Below, in pieces: positions 34,510 through 43,420 of a stretch of DNA of 58,991 nt. The notes below the pieces were generated by a model. That model was given only the letters and a program-made list of their open reading frames with translations, had not been told where the DNA came from and made no database searches. Position numbers and translations under genes: made by a program. Source of the stretch: Gemmatimonadota bacterium (GTDB lineage Bacteria > Gemmatimonadota > Gemmatimonadetes > Gemmatimonadales > Gemmatimonadaceae). Positions within the stretch are counted from its first letter, which is position 1. Each line of letters opens with the position of its first letter. Location: assembly GCA_003223455.1 (NCBI GenBank), contig QHVE01000012.1:1-58991 (forward strand). Direction: 5' to 3'.

Positions 34510-35105
34510 ATTGCGCTTTGGGTGGAACTCAACGCCAGGTTCGACCGCGCATGCCCGAGCGCTGTCCTGATCGCCGAGTGGTTCACTCCGAAGGAGTCGA
34601 TCTCGGCACTCATCAACCTGGACTTCCTGCGGAACACACTGTTCAACACGCGGCGCGGGTGCGAACTCGCAACCCGATTCCCTCTACTCCAACAGAGCGC
34701 GTAGAGGCAGCATCTGAAGGGGCCATGACGTTCCCGCTGACACAGTCTGGCATGCCGTTCATCTGCTACGGCGACGAGATCGGGATGCGGGACAGCCCCG
34801 ACGCTCCCGAGGTCGAAGGAAGCCGTGCGCGCGCTCCGGCACACGCACAGTGATGCAGTGGGATGGCAGTGAGAATGCCGGCTTCTTCTCAGCATCCATG
34901 AGCCGGATCTGCATTCTGCACGACCCTGACTCGAAGCGCCCGACGGTCGCGACGCAGCGAACCGACCCGAACTCACGACTCAGCTACGTGCGTCAGCTGC
35001 TCAGCATCCGAGCGTCGCCCGAGGCAACCAGGGCGAGTGGGAGTTTCTGAGTGATCCCAAGGTGGCATGTCCGATGGTTGCACCGGCGGTACAGGTGTCG
35101 GCGCT
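34510..35105 (+). pseudogene. Decayed GH13 alpha-glucosidase-type gene
   Basis: Pieces of one glycoside hydrolase 13 protein follow each other in order but in different frames. Frame 1 (about 34513-34650) reads SAVLIAEWFTPKESISA and NLDFLRNTLFN, with the catalytic glutamate motif. Frame 3 (about 34725-34800) reads MTFPLTQSGMPFICYGDEIG. Frame 2 (about 34838-35030) reads GTRTVMQWDGSENAGF and DPDSKRPTVATQRTDPNSR. Frame 1 again (35032-35080) reads GEWEFLSDPKVACPMV. The order matches oligo-1,6-glucosidase/alpha-glucosidase C-terminal halves. At least three frame changes and an internal deletion (no HDxxR segment) make it non-functional. It lies next to SusCD on the opposite strand. Confidence 0.72.
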
Positions 35106-35540
35106 TGGGCCGGGCATGCATCGTCTCGACGACGGGCCCGGACGGAGCCATCATCGGTGCGCTCAGATGTGAACGGCTGCGGTAACGCCGCGGCGCTTGC
35201 CGACTTCACCGCGGGAAAGGAGCGAAGTGCTTCGCGCCTAGCTTTGCGCACCGCGTGAACGAGTGGAGCAGCAGTCTTGCATCGGCGACATCGACGCTCA
35301 CATCAGCGCGTGGCGTGTGTGCGCCGAGGTGTATGCTCGAGCATTCGACCCACTCGAGCGCCCCCTGTCGGATCTGGCGAAAGAGACTCGTTAGGCGCCG
35401 TGACGGGGTTTGCAAGGTCAACCGCGTGCGCGCAAGTCTGTGCGGGAGTCTGAGCAGACATTGCGACTGGACGTTTGCATCCACGTCGTTGCTATTCAAC
35501 GCGTTCGTGCCGCGCCTCTTGATGGAGCCACGGACCGGAA
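35106..35540. other. Non-coding or decayed stretch
   Basis: No intact gene. A short frame from GTG 35263 (VEQQSCIGDIDAHISAWRV, CAEVYARAFDPLERPLSDLA, stop near 35396) has protein-like composition but no recognised family. No integrase or transposase signature was found in any frame. Confidence 0.35.
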
Positions 35541-35576
35541 ATCCAAGCGCCCATCATCTCTGATGGGCGCTTGGAT
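35541..35576. terminator. Perfect 16-bp hairpin beside tRNA-Phe
   Basis: ATCCAAGCGCCCATCA (35541-35556) and TGATGGGCGCTTGGAT (35561-35576) form a perfect stem with loop TCTC. It lies 28 bp beyond the tRNA 3' end, so it may end the tRNA transcript. It also sits at the presumed right edge of the island, where it could be an element end. Confidence 0.5.
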
Positions 35577-35603
35577 GAGTTAACTCGTTGTCAGACTTCA
35601 ATA

Positions 35604-35676
<73 letters not shown>

Positions 35677-35791
35677 AAACGAACTGGCTGAGCGTCGAAT
35701 CATAGCCGGTCACCGGCCCTCGCTCCACCCCCTCCGAGCGGTCGCGCGAGCGCTCCGGCAACCCTCGCTTCCCGCGCCGGGTCCAACGCGC

Positions 35792-36031
35792 GTGATGTCA
35801 CTCGGCTCGTCCCGGCTCGAATCGGAGCGGACGCGACGGACCACTTGGTGGCCACTCCTCACCGCGACGACGGTGACCTGCGGCGCGTTCGATCCGTTCG
35901 CCGAGCCCGCTCCGCCGCTGCCCGCCGAGCGGGACTCGATGACGAGGGTCGCGCCGCCTTCGACGGCTCAGGCACGCGTCGAATACATACGACGCCTGAA
36001 CGACTCGCTGCTGCTGCCTCGAACGCCGTGA
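35792..36031 (+). CDS. Possible small lipoprotein (79 aa), uncertain
   Basis: In the 359-bp gap between tRNA-Phe and the SRPBCC gene one plus frame reads SERTRRTTWWPLLTATTV and TCGAFDPFAEPAPPLPAERD, then an amphipathic end VEYIRRLNDSLLLP. A hydrophobic stretch before a cysteine suggests a lipoprotein, but the motif is loose and there is no clear ribosome-binding site. It could equally be a chance frame. Confidence 0.3.
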   Translation: MMSLGSSRLESERTRRTTWWPLLTATTVTCGAFDPFAEPAPPLPAERDSMTRVAPPSTAQARVEYIRRLNDSLLLPRTP

Positions 36032-36035
36032 GCGA

Positions 36036-36557
36036 CTAGGCGACCTGCGGCGTCACAGTGGCCCCGAATCGCGCGCCGAGCGACTTGAGGTACGCGCTCG
36101 CGGTGGCGGAGTGGCCCATCACGAACCGCGACACGAAGCGGAACACCGGATTGTAGACCTCACCCCGCTCGGTGATCTGCACGCGACTTCCGGCGCCGTC
36201 TGGCGTGATGACGTACTCCCAGCCGCCGCCGAACGGCAGCGATGGGTCCGTGATCCGCGTGACGAGACGTCGCGGCCGCTCGGCCTCCTCGATGGCGTAC
36301 GCGATCGCGTCGTTCTTCCCCTGCTCGCGCCACGCTACGTGCCCGGAGTCCGAGGGCAGCATCGCCACCGACGCGACGTCGCCCCGCCATGTCGGGTACG
36401 CGGCGACGTCGGTCAGCGCGTCCCACACCTGCTCCGGCGTGGCGGGCACGCGCGCAGCCACGGTGACGACGTGCTGCACCGGCAGCAGATACCCGACGAC
36501 GACCACGATCAGCCCCAACCCCACGACGACGGCCAGCAGCAGCACGATGATGCGCAT
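36036..36557 (-). CDS. Membrane-anchored SRPBCC (polyketide cyclase-like) protein
   Basis: 173 residues: an N-terminal membrane helix (IIVLLLAVVVGLGLIVVVVG) followed by a START/SRPBCC lipid- or ligand-binding fold with ARVPATPEQVWDALTDVAAY, YPTWRGDVASVAML, PFGGGWEYVITPDGAGSRV and ITERGEVYNPVFRFVSRF. Such proteins bind hydrophobic ligands; the function is unknown. It lies 51 bp downstream of cysA on the same strand and may be read from the same transcript, though a functional link is not evident. Confidence 0.8.
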   Translation of the reverse strand: MRIIVLLLAVVVGLGLIVVVVGYLLPVQHVVTVAARVPATPEQVWDALTDVAAYPTWRGDVASVAMLPSDSGHVAWREQGKNDAIAYAIEEAERPRRLVTRITDPSLPFGGGWEYVITPDGAGSRVQITERGEVYNPVFRFVSRFVMGHSATASAYLKSLGARFGATVTPQVA

Positions 36558-36608
36558 CGGCGTCTCGACGAGAGTGAACGCCGGAAGCTAATCCGCTCTG
36601 CGGCGCGC

Positions 36609-37370
36609 TCAATGGTAGTCGATTCGCTTCGCGCTCGCCGACGGCCGCGGGGAATCGGCGAGAAAGGCGCCGAGGAATGGGTTCGCCGTCTCCCGCAGCA
36701 GATCCGCCGCGGTGCCGATCTGCGCGATCCGCCCCTCGTGCATCACCGCCACGCGGTCCGCCACCTCGCACGCCTCCTCGCTGTCGTGCGTCACGAGGAT
36801 CGTCGTCACCCTCACCTCGTCGTGGAGCTGGCGGAGCCACTGCCGCAGCTGCTTGCGCACGCGCGCATCCAGCGCGCCGAACGGCTCGTCGAGCAAGAGC
36901 ACGCGCGGCTGCACGGCGAGCGCGCGTGCGAGCGCGACGCGCTGTTGTTGCCCGCCGGAAAGCTCCGACGGATACCGCGCACTCAACGCATCGAGCTCCA
37001 CGAGCTGCAGCAGGTCCTTCACCGCCGAGGTGATCTCGCTCCCGCTGGGCCGCTCCCGTCGTGGCCGTACGCGCAGGCCGAATGCGACGTTCTCGAACAC
37101 CGTCATGTGCCGGAACAGCGCGTAGTGCTGGAACACGAACCCGATGCGCCGGTCGCCGGGCCCGAGCGGCGCGGCGTCCTCGCCGTGGATCCGCACGGCG
37201 CCGGCGTCCTGTCGCTCGAGGCCGGCCACCACACGCAGCAGCGTCGACTTCCCCGAGCCCGACGGCCCGACGAGCGCCACCAGCTCTCCCTCGTCCACGC
37301 CGAACGTCACCTCGTCCAGCGCGACGAACTCCCCGAATCGCTTCGAGACCCGCTCGAGCGCGACGCTCAT
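36609..37370 (-). CDS. cysA: Sulfate/thiosulfate ABC transporter ATP-binding protein
   Basis: A 253-residue ABC ATPase that powers the CysTW permease. Walker A is GPSGSGKST, the Q loop VFQHYALF, the signature [16 protein letters not shown], Walker [13 protein letters not shown] and the H-loop [28 protein letters not shown] is typical of CysA. The usual C-terminal TOBE regulatory region (about 100 residues in E. coli CysA) is missing, so this is a short form. The ATG overlaps cysW by 4 bases. Confidence 0.92.
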   Translation of the reverse strand: MSVALERVSKRFGEFVALDEVTFGVDEGELVALVGPSGSGKSTLLRVVAGLERQDAGAVRIHGEDAAPLGPGDRRIGFVFQHYALFRHMTVFENVAFGLRVRPRRERPSGSEITSAVKDLLQLVELDALSARYPSELSGGQQQRVALARALAVQPRVLLLDEPFGALDARVRKQLRQWLRQLHDEVRVTTILVTHDSEEACEVADRVAVMHEGRIAQIGTAADLLRETANPFLGAFLADSPRPSASAKRIDYH

Positions 37371-38296
37371 GGCTGCTTCTCCTGTTGTTCCTGAATGAGC
37401 CGCGCCCGCGCCGCGTGATGGCTGCGCTCGAGCAGATGCTTGGCGGCCAGCGTCACCACGGCGAGCATCGCCAGCAGTGACGACGCGGCGAACGCCGCGG
37501 TGAAGTCGTACTCGTTGTAGAGGATCTCGATGTGCAGCGGCAGCGTCGTCGTCTGGCCGCGGATGCGCCCCGATACCACCGACACCGCGCCGAACTCACC
37601 CATCGCGCGTGCGTTGCACAGCACCACACCGTACAGGAGCCCCCAGCGGATGTTCGGCAGCGTCACGCGGCGGAACATCTGCCACCCCGAGGCGCCGAGC
37701 GTGACCGCGGCTTCCTCTTCGGTCACCCCTTGCTCCTCCATCAGCGGGATCAGCTCGCGCGCCACGAACGGCAGCGTCACGAAGATCGTCGCCAGGACCA
37801 CGGCGGTGACCGTGAACGCGATCTGAATGTCGTGCGCCCGGAGCCAGGGCCCGAACCATCCCTGCATGCCGAACAGCAGCATGAACGTGAGGCCGGCGAT
37901 GACGGGGGAGACGGCGAGCGGCAGGTCCGCCAGCGCCACGAGCAGCGCGTGCCCGCGCACCTTGCCCTTGGTGATCGCCCATGCGGCCGAGATCCCGAAC
38001 ACCACGTTGAGCGGCACGGCGATCCCCGCTACGAGCAGCGTCAACCGAAGCGCGTGCAGCAGCTCCGCGTCACGCAGTGCCGTGAAGTACGCCCCCACTC
38101 CCTTCTTCAACGCCTCCTCGAACACCACGAACAGCGGCAGTCCCAGGAAGAGGAATAGGTACGCGAGCGCGATCCCGATCAGGATCCACCGCGCGATCGC
38201 GCTCTCGCCGGTGGCGGCTGTCGCAGTGCGGCGCGCCGCGCGCAGACCAGGTGGGATGCCATGCCGGGCAGCCGGCGGTGCGATGGTCGTCGACAT
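37367..38296 (-). CDS. cysW: Sulfate/thiosulfate ABC permease CysW
   Basis: A 309-residue inner-membrane permease with six hydrophobic segments and the EAA loop [20 protein letters not shown] followed by [31 protein letters not shown] and [20 protein letters not shown] are CysW hallmarks. It pairs with CysT as a heterodimer. It lies between cysT (13 bp) and cysA (overlap), on the minus strand. Confidence 0.93.
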   Translation of the reverse strand: MSTTIAPPAARHGIPPGLRAARRTATAATGESAIARWILIGIALAYLFLFLGLPLFVVFEEALKKGVGAYFTALRDAELLHALRLTLLVAGIAVPLNVVFGISAAWAITKGKVRGHALLVALADLPLAVSPVIAGLTFMLLFGMQGWFGPWLRAHDIQIAFTVTAVVLATIFVTLPFVARELIPLMEEQGVTEEEAAVTLGASGWQMFRRVTLPNIRWGLLYGVVLCNARAMGEFGAVSVVSGRIRGQTTTLPLHIEILYNEYDFTAAFAASSLLAMLAVVTLAAKHLLERSHHAARARLIQEQQEKQP

Positions 38297-38309
38297 GATG
38301 CTCGTCTCC

Positions 38310-39176
38310 TCAGGCCGCGCGCCTGGCGGCGCGCCGTTGCACCAGCCCGGCGCTGATCAGGATCACCGCCGACAGCAGCAGCATCACCACGGCGATCGCC
38401 GTCGCGCCCGAATAGTCGTACTGCTCCAGCTTGCTCATGATCAGCAGCGGAGCGATCTCGGTGCGCCCGGGCATGTTCCCCGAGATGAACACGACCGAGC
38501 CGTACTCGCCGATCGCGCGCGCGAACGAGAGCGACACCCCCGCCACGAGCGCCGGCGTCAGCGCCGGCAGGATCACTCGGCGGAACGTCTGCCACCGATC
38601 GGCGCCGAGTGTCGCGGCGACCTCCTCGATTTCCTTCGGCAGCGTCTCCAGTACCGGCTGCACGCTGCGCACGACGAACGGCAGCCCGATGAACGTCAGC
38701 GCCACCGTGATGCCGAGTGGTGTGAACGCGATCTTGATCCCGTGCGGCGCGAACAGCGCGCCGATCAAGCCGTTCTGCGCGTAGAGCGTCGTGAGCGCGA
38801 CCCCGGCCACTGCCGTGGGGAGTGCGAACGGCAGATCCACCAGCGCGTCGGCGATCGACTTGCCCGTGAACCGGTACCGCGTCAGCACCCACGCCACGAG
38901 CAGGCCGAACACACCGTTCACCACCGCGGCGGTGACCGAGGTGCCGACGCTCAGCTTGTACGCCGCGATCGCGCGCGGCGAGGTCGCCGCCTCGAGAAAT
39001 CCGCTCCAACCCAGTCGCGCCGTGCGGACGAACAGCGTCGAGAGCGGGATGATGACGAGGAACAGCAGGTACGCGAGCGTGAAGCCCAGCGTGAGTCTCA
39101 CTCCGGGCAACACGGACCGCACGCGTGGCGTCGTCCTGGCGCTCGTCGCCGAACGGCGCGGAAGGGCCGGGGTCAT
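38310..39176 (-). CDS. cysT: Sulfate/thiosulfate ABC permease CysT (CysU)
   Basis: A 288-residue permease. Segments include [40 protein letters not shown], the EAA loop [20 protein letters not shown], and [20 protein letters not shown] with [20 protein letters not shown], all characteristic of CysT. ATG 39176 overlaps the sulfate-binding protein stop (ATGA), so the pair is coupled. Confidence 0.93.
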   Translation of the reverse strand: MTPALPRRSATSARTTPRVRSVLPGVRLTLGFTLAYLLFLVIIPLSTLFVRTARLGWSGFLEAATSPRAIAAYKLSVGTSVTAAVVNGVFGLLVAWVLTRYRFTGKSIADALVDLPFALPTAVAGVALTTLYAQNGLIGALFAPHGIKIAFTPLGITVALTFIGLPFVVRSVQPVLETLPKEIEEVAATLGADRWQTFRRVILPALTPALVAGVSLSFARAIGEYGSVVFISGNMPGRTEIAPLLIMSKLEQYDYSGATAIAVVMLLLSAVILISAGLVQRRAARRAA

Positions 39177-40198
39177 TTCCCGGCCGTCGAATAGATCTGG
39201 TCGAAGATGCCGCCGTCGGCGAAGTGCGTCTTCTGTGCCTTGGCCCAGCCGCCGAACAGTTGATCGATCGTGAACTGCGGCACCTTCGGGAACGAGTCGC
39301 CGTATTTCGCCAGCGACCGCGGACCCGTCGGACGGAAGTAGTGCTTTGCCGCGATCGCCTGCGCGGCGTCGGTGTACAGGAACTCCAGGTAGGCGCGCGC
39401 GACCTTGCTCGTCCCGTGCTTCTGCGCCACCACCTCGTTCACCGCCACGGGCGGCTCGGCGCGGATGCTCACCGACGGGATGACGATGTCGAACTTGTCC
39501 GGGCCGAGCTGCTTCACCGAGAGCAGCGCTTCGTTCTCCCACGCGATGAGCACGTCGCCGATGCCGCGCTCCACGAACGTCGTCGTCGACCCGCGGGCGC
39601 CCGCGTCGAGCACGGGCACGTTCTTGTACAGCCTCGCCACGAAGTCGCGCGCCGCCGCCTCGCTTCCCTTGTTCTTCTGCAGCGCGTAGCCCCACGCGCC
39701 GAGGTAGTTCCACCGCGCGCCCCCCGACGTCTTCGGGTTGGCGGTGATCACCTGCACGTCGGGACGAATCAGATCGTTCCAGTCCTTGATCCCCTTCGGG
39801 TTTCCCTTCCGGACGACGAACGCCACCGTTGACGCGAACGGCGTGCTGTTGTGCGGCAGCTTCGTCTGCCAGTCGGCCGGCAGCGTCTTCCCGCGCTGCG
39901 CGATCTCGTCGATGTCGTAGGCGAGACCGAGGGTCACGACGTCCGCTTCCAGTCCGTCGATTACTGCGCGCGCCTGTGCGCCGGATCCGCCGTGCGATTG
40001 CTTGATCTCCACGTCCTGTCCCGTGCGGCGCTTCCACTCCTGCGCGAACGCGGCATTGATCTCCTTGTACAGCTCGCGTGTCGGGTCGTACGACACGTTG
40101 AGCAGGGTCACCTTCTGTTGCGCGGCGGCTGTTCCGCCGATGGGTGCAACGAACCCGAGTGCGAGCGTCAGTCGTGCAATGGTCTTCAGGATCTTCAT
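39173..40198 (-). CDS. Periplasmic sulfate-binding protein
   Basis: A 341-residue solute-binding protein with signal peptide ([16 protein letters not shown]), then [72 protein letters not shown] and [15 protein letters not shown], the standard Sbp/CysP pattern including the SGxQ-like sulfate loop. It delivers sulfate or thiosulfate to CysTW. It is 158 bp downstream of the porin gene. Sbp and CysP cannot be told apart by eye. Confidence 0.92.
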   Translation of the reverse strand: MKILKTIARLTLALGFVAPIGGTAAAQQKVTLLNVSYDPTRELYKEINAAFAQEWKRRTGQDVEIKQSHGGSGAQARAVIDGLEADVVTLGLAYDIDEIAQRGKTLPADWQTKLPHNSTPFASTVAFVVRKGNPKGIKDWNDLIRPDVQVITANPKTSGGARWNYLGAWGYALQKNKGSEAAARDFVARLYKNVPVLDAGARGSTTTFVERGIGDVLIAWENEALLSVKQLGPDKFDIVIPSVSIRAEPPVAVNEVVAQKHGTSKVARAYLEFLYTDAAQAIAAKHYFRPTGPRSLAKYGDSFPKVPQFTIDQLFGGWAKAQKTHFADGGIFDQIYSTAGK

Positions 40199-40356
40199 GA
40201 GTCGAGTCGTAGTGTGTGGGCCGTGACTAGCACGGCGTTGTCGGTTGTTTGCGTTCCGGGTTCCCGGATCACAGTCAGCAGTTCATCCGGCCGTTTCCGC
40301 GACATCGCCGTTCAGAGCCGCGTTCCGTCGTTCGCTCTGGCGAGAACCGCATCGGA

Positions 40357-41790
40357 TCAGAACCCGAGCTGCAGCCGCGTGAGGACCGCATGCTCGGTGG
40401 AGCGCACCGTCGCGACGTCCGGCCCCTCGAGCTGCGTACGCTCGTAGTCGGCTGCGAACAGCAGCCCGCGCGTCAGCCGCCAGTTGAGTCCCACGCCGGC
40501 CGCGCGAGCGCGTCGCGCTTGCGTCGCCGGGTCGGCGAACGTCGGGAAGGCGTTCGCGTCGGTCGTCAGCACGCCGTAGCGCGCCACGAGCTCGAGAGCG
40601 CCGAAGCCGCCGTTCTTCGATCCGTCCAGCGGATGGTCCGGCGTGATGCTCGCATACGACTCGCGCTCACCCGTCAACACCCAGCTGCCCGACAGCTGCC
40701 ACGCCTGGTTCGTCAGCGCCGCGGCGTTCGTCGCGCGGCGCACGTGCTGCGTCGATCGCACGTACTCGGCGAGCACGCCCACCGGTCCGACGTACAGGTA
40801 GCCCTGTGGTGAGACACGCGTGCGGCGCCCTTCGGCGAGCACCGTGTTCGCTGCCGTGCCGTCGGCCCGATAGCGGAACAGCGCGAGCTGTCCCGTCGTG
40901 CGGTAGCTGCCCAGCGCCGGCGCGGCGACCGTACCCTGCTCCGTGCCCGAGCTCCCGGCGATGCCGACGCCGAGATCCGGCGCCGACGCGATCGCCGCGA
41001 GTGGACGGAAGAACACGCGGCCCACGAGATCCTTCCCCGTCGACGCGTCACCGTCGACGAGCGCCGCGTCAGGTGCTCCATCGAAGGCGCCGAGTTGGTA
41101 CTGGATTCGAGCCTTCGCGAGGTCGCCGTACAGCTGCACGCCGATGTCGCGGTTGGGCACGAGACTCGTCGGCAGGCCGCGCTCGACGAATCGCACGTCG
41201 CTCGCCGACTGGAGTCGCTCGAGTCCGATGGGCGGCTTGAACTTGCCGACGCGCAGATTGAGCGCCGCGTTCGGCCGCGCCTCGGCGTAGGCGTCGTACA
41301 GCACTACCTGGCCGTTCCCGAAGTCGGGCATCAGTCGCAGGCCGAAGTACTTGTACGCAGTCGCCTCGAGGATCGGCCGCACGCGCCGCAGCAGGAACGT
41401 GCTCGAGCCCGGCGCCACCGGTCCGTTCGCGCCGAAGAACCGTGCGTCCGACTGCACGTAGCCGCGCAGCCGGAAGGTGAACGCGTTGTCCGCCGAGCGG
41501 ACCGTCAGGCCGTCGCGCGTCGCCGACACGGCGGGCGCCGCCGCGGCTGCGGCCTGGGCCTTCGCCTCGCTTTTCTCGAGCGTGGCGATGCGATCCTCGA
41601 GCGTGCGGATGCGCGTCTCCGCGTCTGCATCGGTGGCTGGCTGTGTGACGACCACCGCCGATGGAGCAGAGGTGGTCGACGTGGTCGGCGTTGGCGCGGG
41701 AATCGACGTCTGCGCGCTGACGACCGACGCGTGAATGGTCGTGATCGCCGAGACGGCGAGGGCGAGCGTGCTGAAGCGGGAAGCGAACAT
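40357..41790 (-). CDS. OprP/OprO-type outer-membrane porin (sulfate uptake cluster)
   Basis: 477 residues. The signal peptide is followed by a Ser/Thr/Pro linker and a coiled coil (AETRIRTLEDRIATLEKSEA) as in phosphate-selective porins. The barrel has FTFRLRGYVQSDARFFGANG, FLLRRVRPILEATAYKYFGL, RVGKFKPPIGLERLQSASDV, RDIGVQLYGDLAKARIQYQL and a C-terminal LTRLQLGF ending in phenylalanine. As the first gene before sbp-cysTWA it probably lets sulfate cross the outer membrane. A Cys-rich leader ORF and a GC hairpin lie in its 5' leader. Confidence 0.87.
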   Translation of the reverse strand: MFASRFSTLALAVSAITTIHASVVSAQTSIPAPTPTTSTTSAPSAVVVTQPATDADAETRIRTLEDRIATLEKSEAKAQAAAAAAPAVSATRDGLTVRSADNAFTFRLRGYVQSDARFFGANGPVAPGSSTFLLRRVRPILEATAYKYFGLRLMPDFGNGQVVLYDAYAEARPNAALNLRVGKFKPPIGLERLQSASDVRFVERGLPTSLVPNRDIGVQLYGDLAKARIQYQLGAFDGAPDAALVDGDASTGKDLVGRVFFRPLAAIASAPDLGVGIAGSSGTEQGTVAAPALGSYRTTGQLALFRYRADGTAANTVLAEGRRTRVSPQGYLYVGPVGVLAEYVRSTQHVRRATNAAALTNQAWQLSGSWVLTGERESYASITPDHPLDGSKNGGFGALELVARYGVLTTDANAFPTFADPATQARRARAAGVGLNWRLTRGLLFAADYERTQLEGPDVATVRSTEHAVLTRLQLGF

Positions 41791-41841
41791 CTCGATGAGG
41801 TCCTCGAAGGGATGTGTCGACGGAAAGCGAAGACATGCGAA

Positions 41842-41875
41842 GCGGGCCCGCTCTCGTCGTGGAGAGCGGGCCCGC
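41842..41875 (-). terminator. Attenuator-like hairpin before the porin/sulfate operon
   Basis: A perfect 14-bp stem: on the minus strand GCGGGCCCGCTCTC, loop CACGAC, then GAGAGCGGGCCCGC, followed by a T-richer tail (TTCGCATGTCTTCGCTTTCC). It lies between the Cys-rich leader ORF stop (41908) and the porin ATG (41790). GGAGAGCG inside the leader ORF (41962-41955) is complementary to CGCTCTCC in the 5' arm, so an alternative pairing is possible. Confidence 0.55.
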
Positions 41876-41907
41876 GGTGCGCGTGCGGTGTGGTCAGTCG
41901 GCCGTCG

Positions 41908-42021
41908 TCAACAACATGGACACGGGTTCGTGAGCACAGCACTGCCACCATGAGCGCTCTCCAGGGAGCGACCACAGCACATGCTGCGACAACACATGGC
42001 CAGGCGGACGAACGATGACAT
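41908..42021 (-). CDS. Cys-rich leader peptide (37 aa), candidate attenuator
   Basis: A short ORF between thrC and the porin: it begins MSSFVRLAMCCRSMCCGRS and ends NPCPCC and stop. Seven of 37 residues are cysteine, in three clusters (C10-C11, C15-C16, and C34, C36, C37 next to the stop). A sulfate-uptake operon directly downstream and a stable hairpin 32 bases after the stop fit a cysteine-responsive attenuator, a mechanism known for actinobacterial sulfur genes. Start ATG 42021 (or GTG 42024); only a weak GAG lies upstream. Translation is not proven. Confidence 0.6.
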   Translation of the reverse strand: MSSFVRLAMCCRSMCCGRSLESAHGGSAVLTNPCPCC

Positions 42022-42058
42022 CACGGTATCTCGGCGATCGCGACGAATGACGTGAACC

Positions 42059-43354
42059 TCAGGAACCCGTTCGCTCGGCCACCAGCGCGGCGACGTCGCG
42101 AACCTTCGGAGCAATGACCGGTGCGGCCGGCAGAACGTCACTCACCGCTTCGGTCGTCTTCAATCCGTTCCCTGTGATGCACAATACCACCTCGTCGTCG
42201 GAACGGAAGTGCCCCGCTTCGGCGAGCGCGAGCGCCCCAGCGACAGTGACGCCACCAGCGGTTTCAGTGAACACGCCCGTCGTCTCGGCGAGCAGACGGA
42301 TGCCGGCGACGAGCGCTTCGTCACTCACATGTTGTCCGCCGCCACCCGACTCGCGCATCACCTTCGCCGCGAATGCGCCGTCGGCCGGGTTCCCGATCGC
42401 GATCGATCGCGCGATCGTGTTCGGGATCTCGGGCACCAGCGTGGAGTCGCCACGCTCCCACAATCGCACGATCGGCGCGCATCCCGATGCCTGCGTGCCG
42501 TACACGCGCGGCGTCGCGCCGTCCACGAGCCCCGCGTCGATGAACTCCTTGAATCCCTTGCCGAGCTTCGTCACGAGCGAGCCGCCCGCCATCGGCGCGA
42601 CGACCGCGCTCGGCAGTCGCCATCCGAGCTGCTCGGCGATCTCGAACGCCATCGTCTTCGAGCCTTCGCCGTAGTAACCGCGCAGGTTCACGTTCACGAT
42701 TCCCCAGCCGAAGCGGTCGGCGAGCTGCGCGCACAGTCGGTTCACGTCGTCGTAGTGTCCCTTGATGCGCACGAGATTCGGCCCGTACACCGCCGTGCCG
42801 ATCACCTTGCCGATCTCGAGATCCTCGGGGATGAAAATCCATGACGCGAGGCCCGCGCGCGCCGCGTGCGCGGCCACCGCATTGGCGAGGTTGCCGGTCG
42901 ACGCGCAGCCCACCGTGTCCAGCCCGAACGCGATCGCGGCGTTGATCGCCGTCGACACCACGCGATCCTTGAACGACAGCGATGGATGCGACACCGCGTC
43001 GTTCTTCACCCACACCCGCGCCACGCCGAGTCGCTCGGCGAGCCGCGGCGCGTCGATCAGCGGCGAGAACCCCGTGTCGAGCGACGCCACCGGCTCGCCC
43101 TCGAATGGCAGCCACTCGCGATAGCGCCACATCGACTGCGGCCGCGCCGCGATCGTCGCGCGATCGGGCAGTCGCCGAGACGCCGGATACAGTGGTTCGA
43201 GCGGACCGAGACAGTTCTCACAGATCGCCGCCGGCGCCGCGTCGTTCTCGGTGCCGCACAGCTTGCACCGCTGAGAATATGGACGAAGCGCGGCAGCCGT
43301 TGGTGCGCGTGACGCGGCCTGGCTCGGACTGGCTTCGGGAAGAATCGAGGTCAT
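42059..43354 (-). CDS. thrC: Threonine synthase
   Basis: A 431-residue PLP enzyme converting O-phosphohomoserine to threonine. It has an N-terminal zinc-ribbon-like CKLC...CENC (C30, C33, C45, C48) as in one ThrC subgroup, LDTGFSPLIDAPRLAERLGV, the PLP-lysine motif SHPSLSFKDRVVSTA, STGNLANAVAAHAARAG and the glycine-rich VAPMAGGSLVTKLGKG. ATG 43354 is the first start after a repeat-rich gap. thrB lies two genes upstream on the same strand. Confidence 0.9.
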   Translation of the reverse strand: MTSILPEASPSQAASRAPTAAALRPYSQRCKLCGTENDAAPAAICENCLGPLEPLYPASRRLPDRATIAARPQSMWRYREWLPFEGEPVASLDTGFSPLIDAPRLAERLGVARVWVKNDAVSHPSLSFKDRVVSTAINAAIAFGLDTVGCASTGNLANAVAAHAARAGLASWIFIPEDLEIGKVIGTAVYGPNLVRIKGHYDDVNRLCAQLADRFGWGIVNVNLRGYYGEGSKTMAFEIAEQLGWRLPSAVVAPMAGGSLVTKLGKGFKEFIDAGLVDGATPRVYGTQASGCAPIVRLWERGDSTLVPEIPNTIARSIAIGNPADGAFAAKVMRESGGGGQHVSDEALVAGIRLLAETTGVFTETAGGVTVAGALALAEAGHFRSDDEVVLCITGNGLKTTEAVSDVLPAAPVIAPKVRDVAALVAERTGS

Positions 43355-43374
43355 TGCGTGATGCGTAGCGTCGA

Positions 43375-43420
43375 GGAAACCGTCAAACCGTGATACCGTC
43401 AAACCGTCAAACCGCCGTTC
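43375..43420. repeat. Short imperfect tandem repeat, unit ACCGTCAAA
   Basis: On the plus strand AACCGTCAAACCGTGAT and then ACCGTCAAACCGTCAAACCG give four or five copies of a 9-base unit, one degenerate. It fills most of the gap between the MoeB-rhodanese stop and the thrC start. It may be a regulatory repeat or simple slippage. Confidence 0.5.

Noticed and set aside
34198-35603. Integrase or transposase next to the tRNA
   Set aside because: No tyrosine-recombinase box, DDE pattern or inverted-repeat-bounded unit found in any frame; only GH13 debris was recognised.
41505-41975. Minus-strand frame overlapping the attenuator hairpin and porin start (contains CSRTRVHVVDDGRL)
   Set aside because: It resembles actinobacterial leader peptides slightly, but it runs on through the hairpin into the porin gene without a nearby stop; the Cys-rich ORF at 41908-42021 is the better leader.
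43375-43420. CRISPR-like repeats
   Set aside because: The unit is only 9 bases with no regular spacers; it is a simple tandem repeat.
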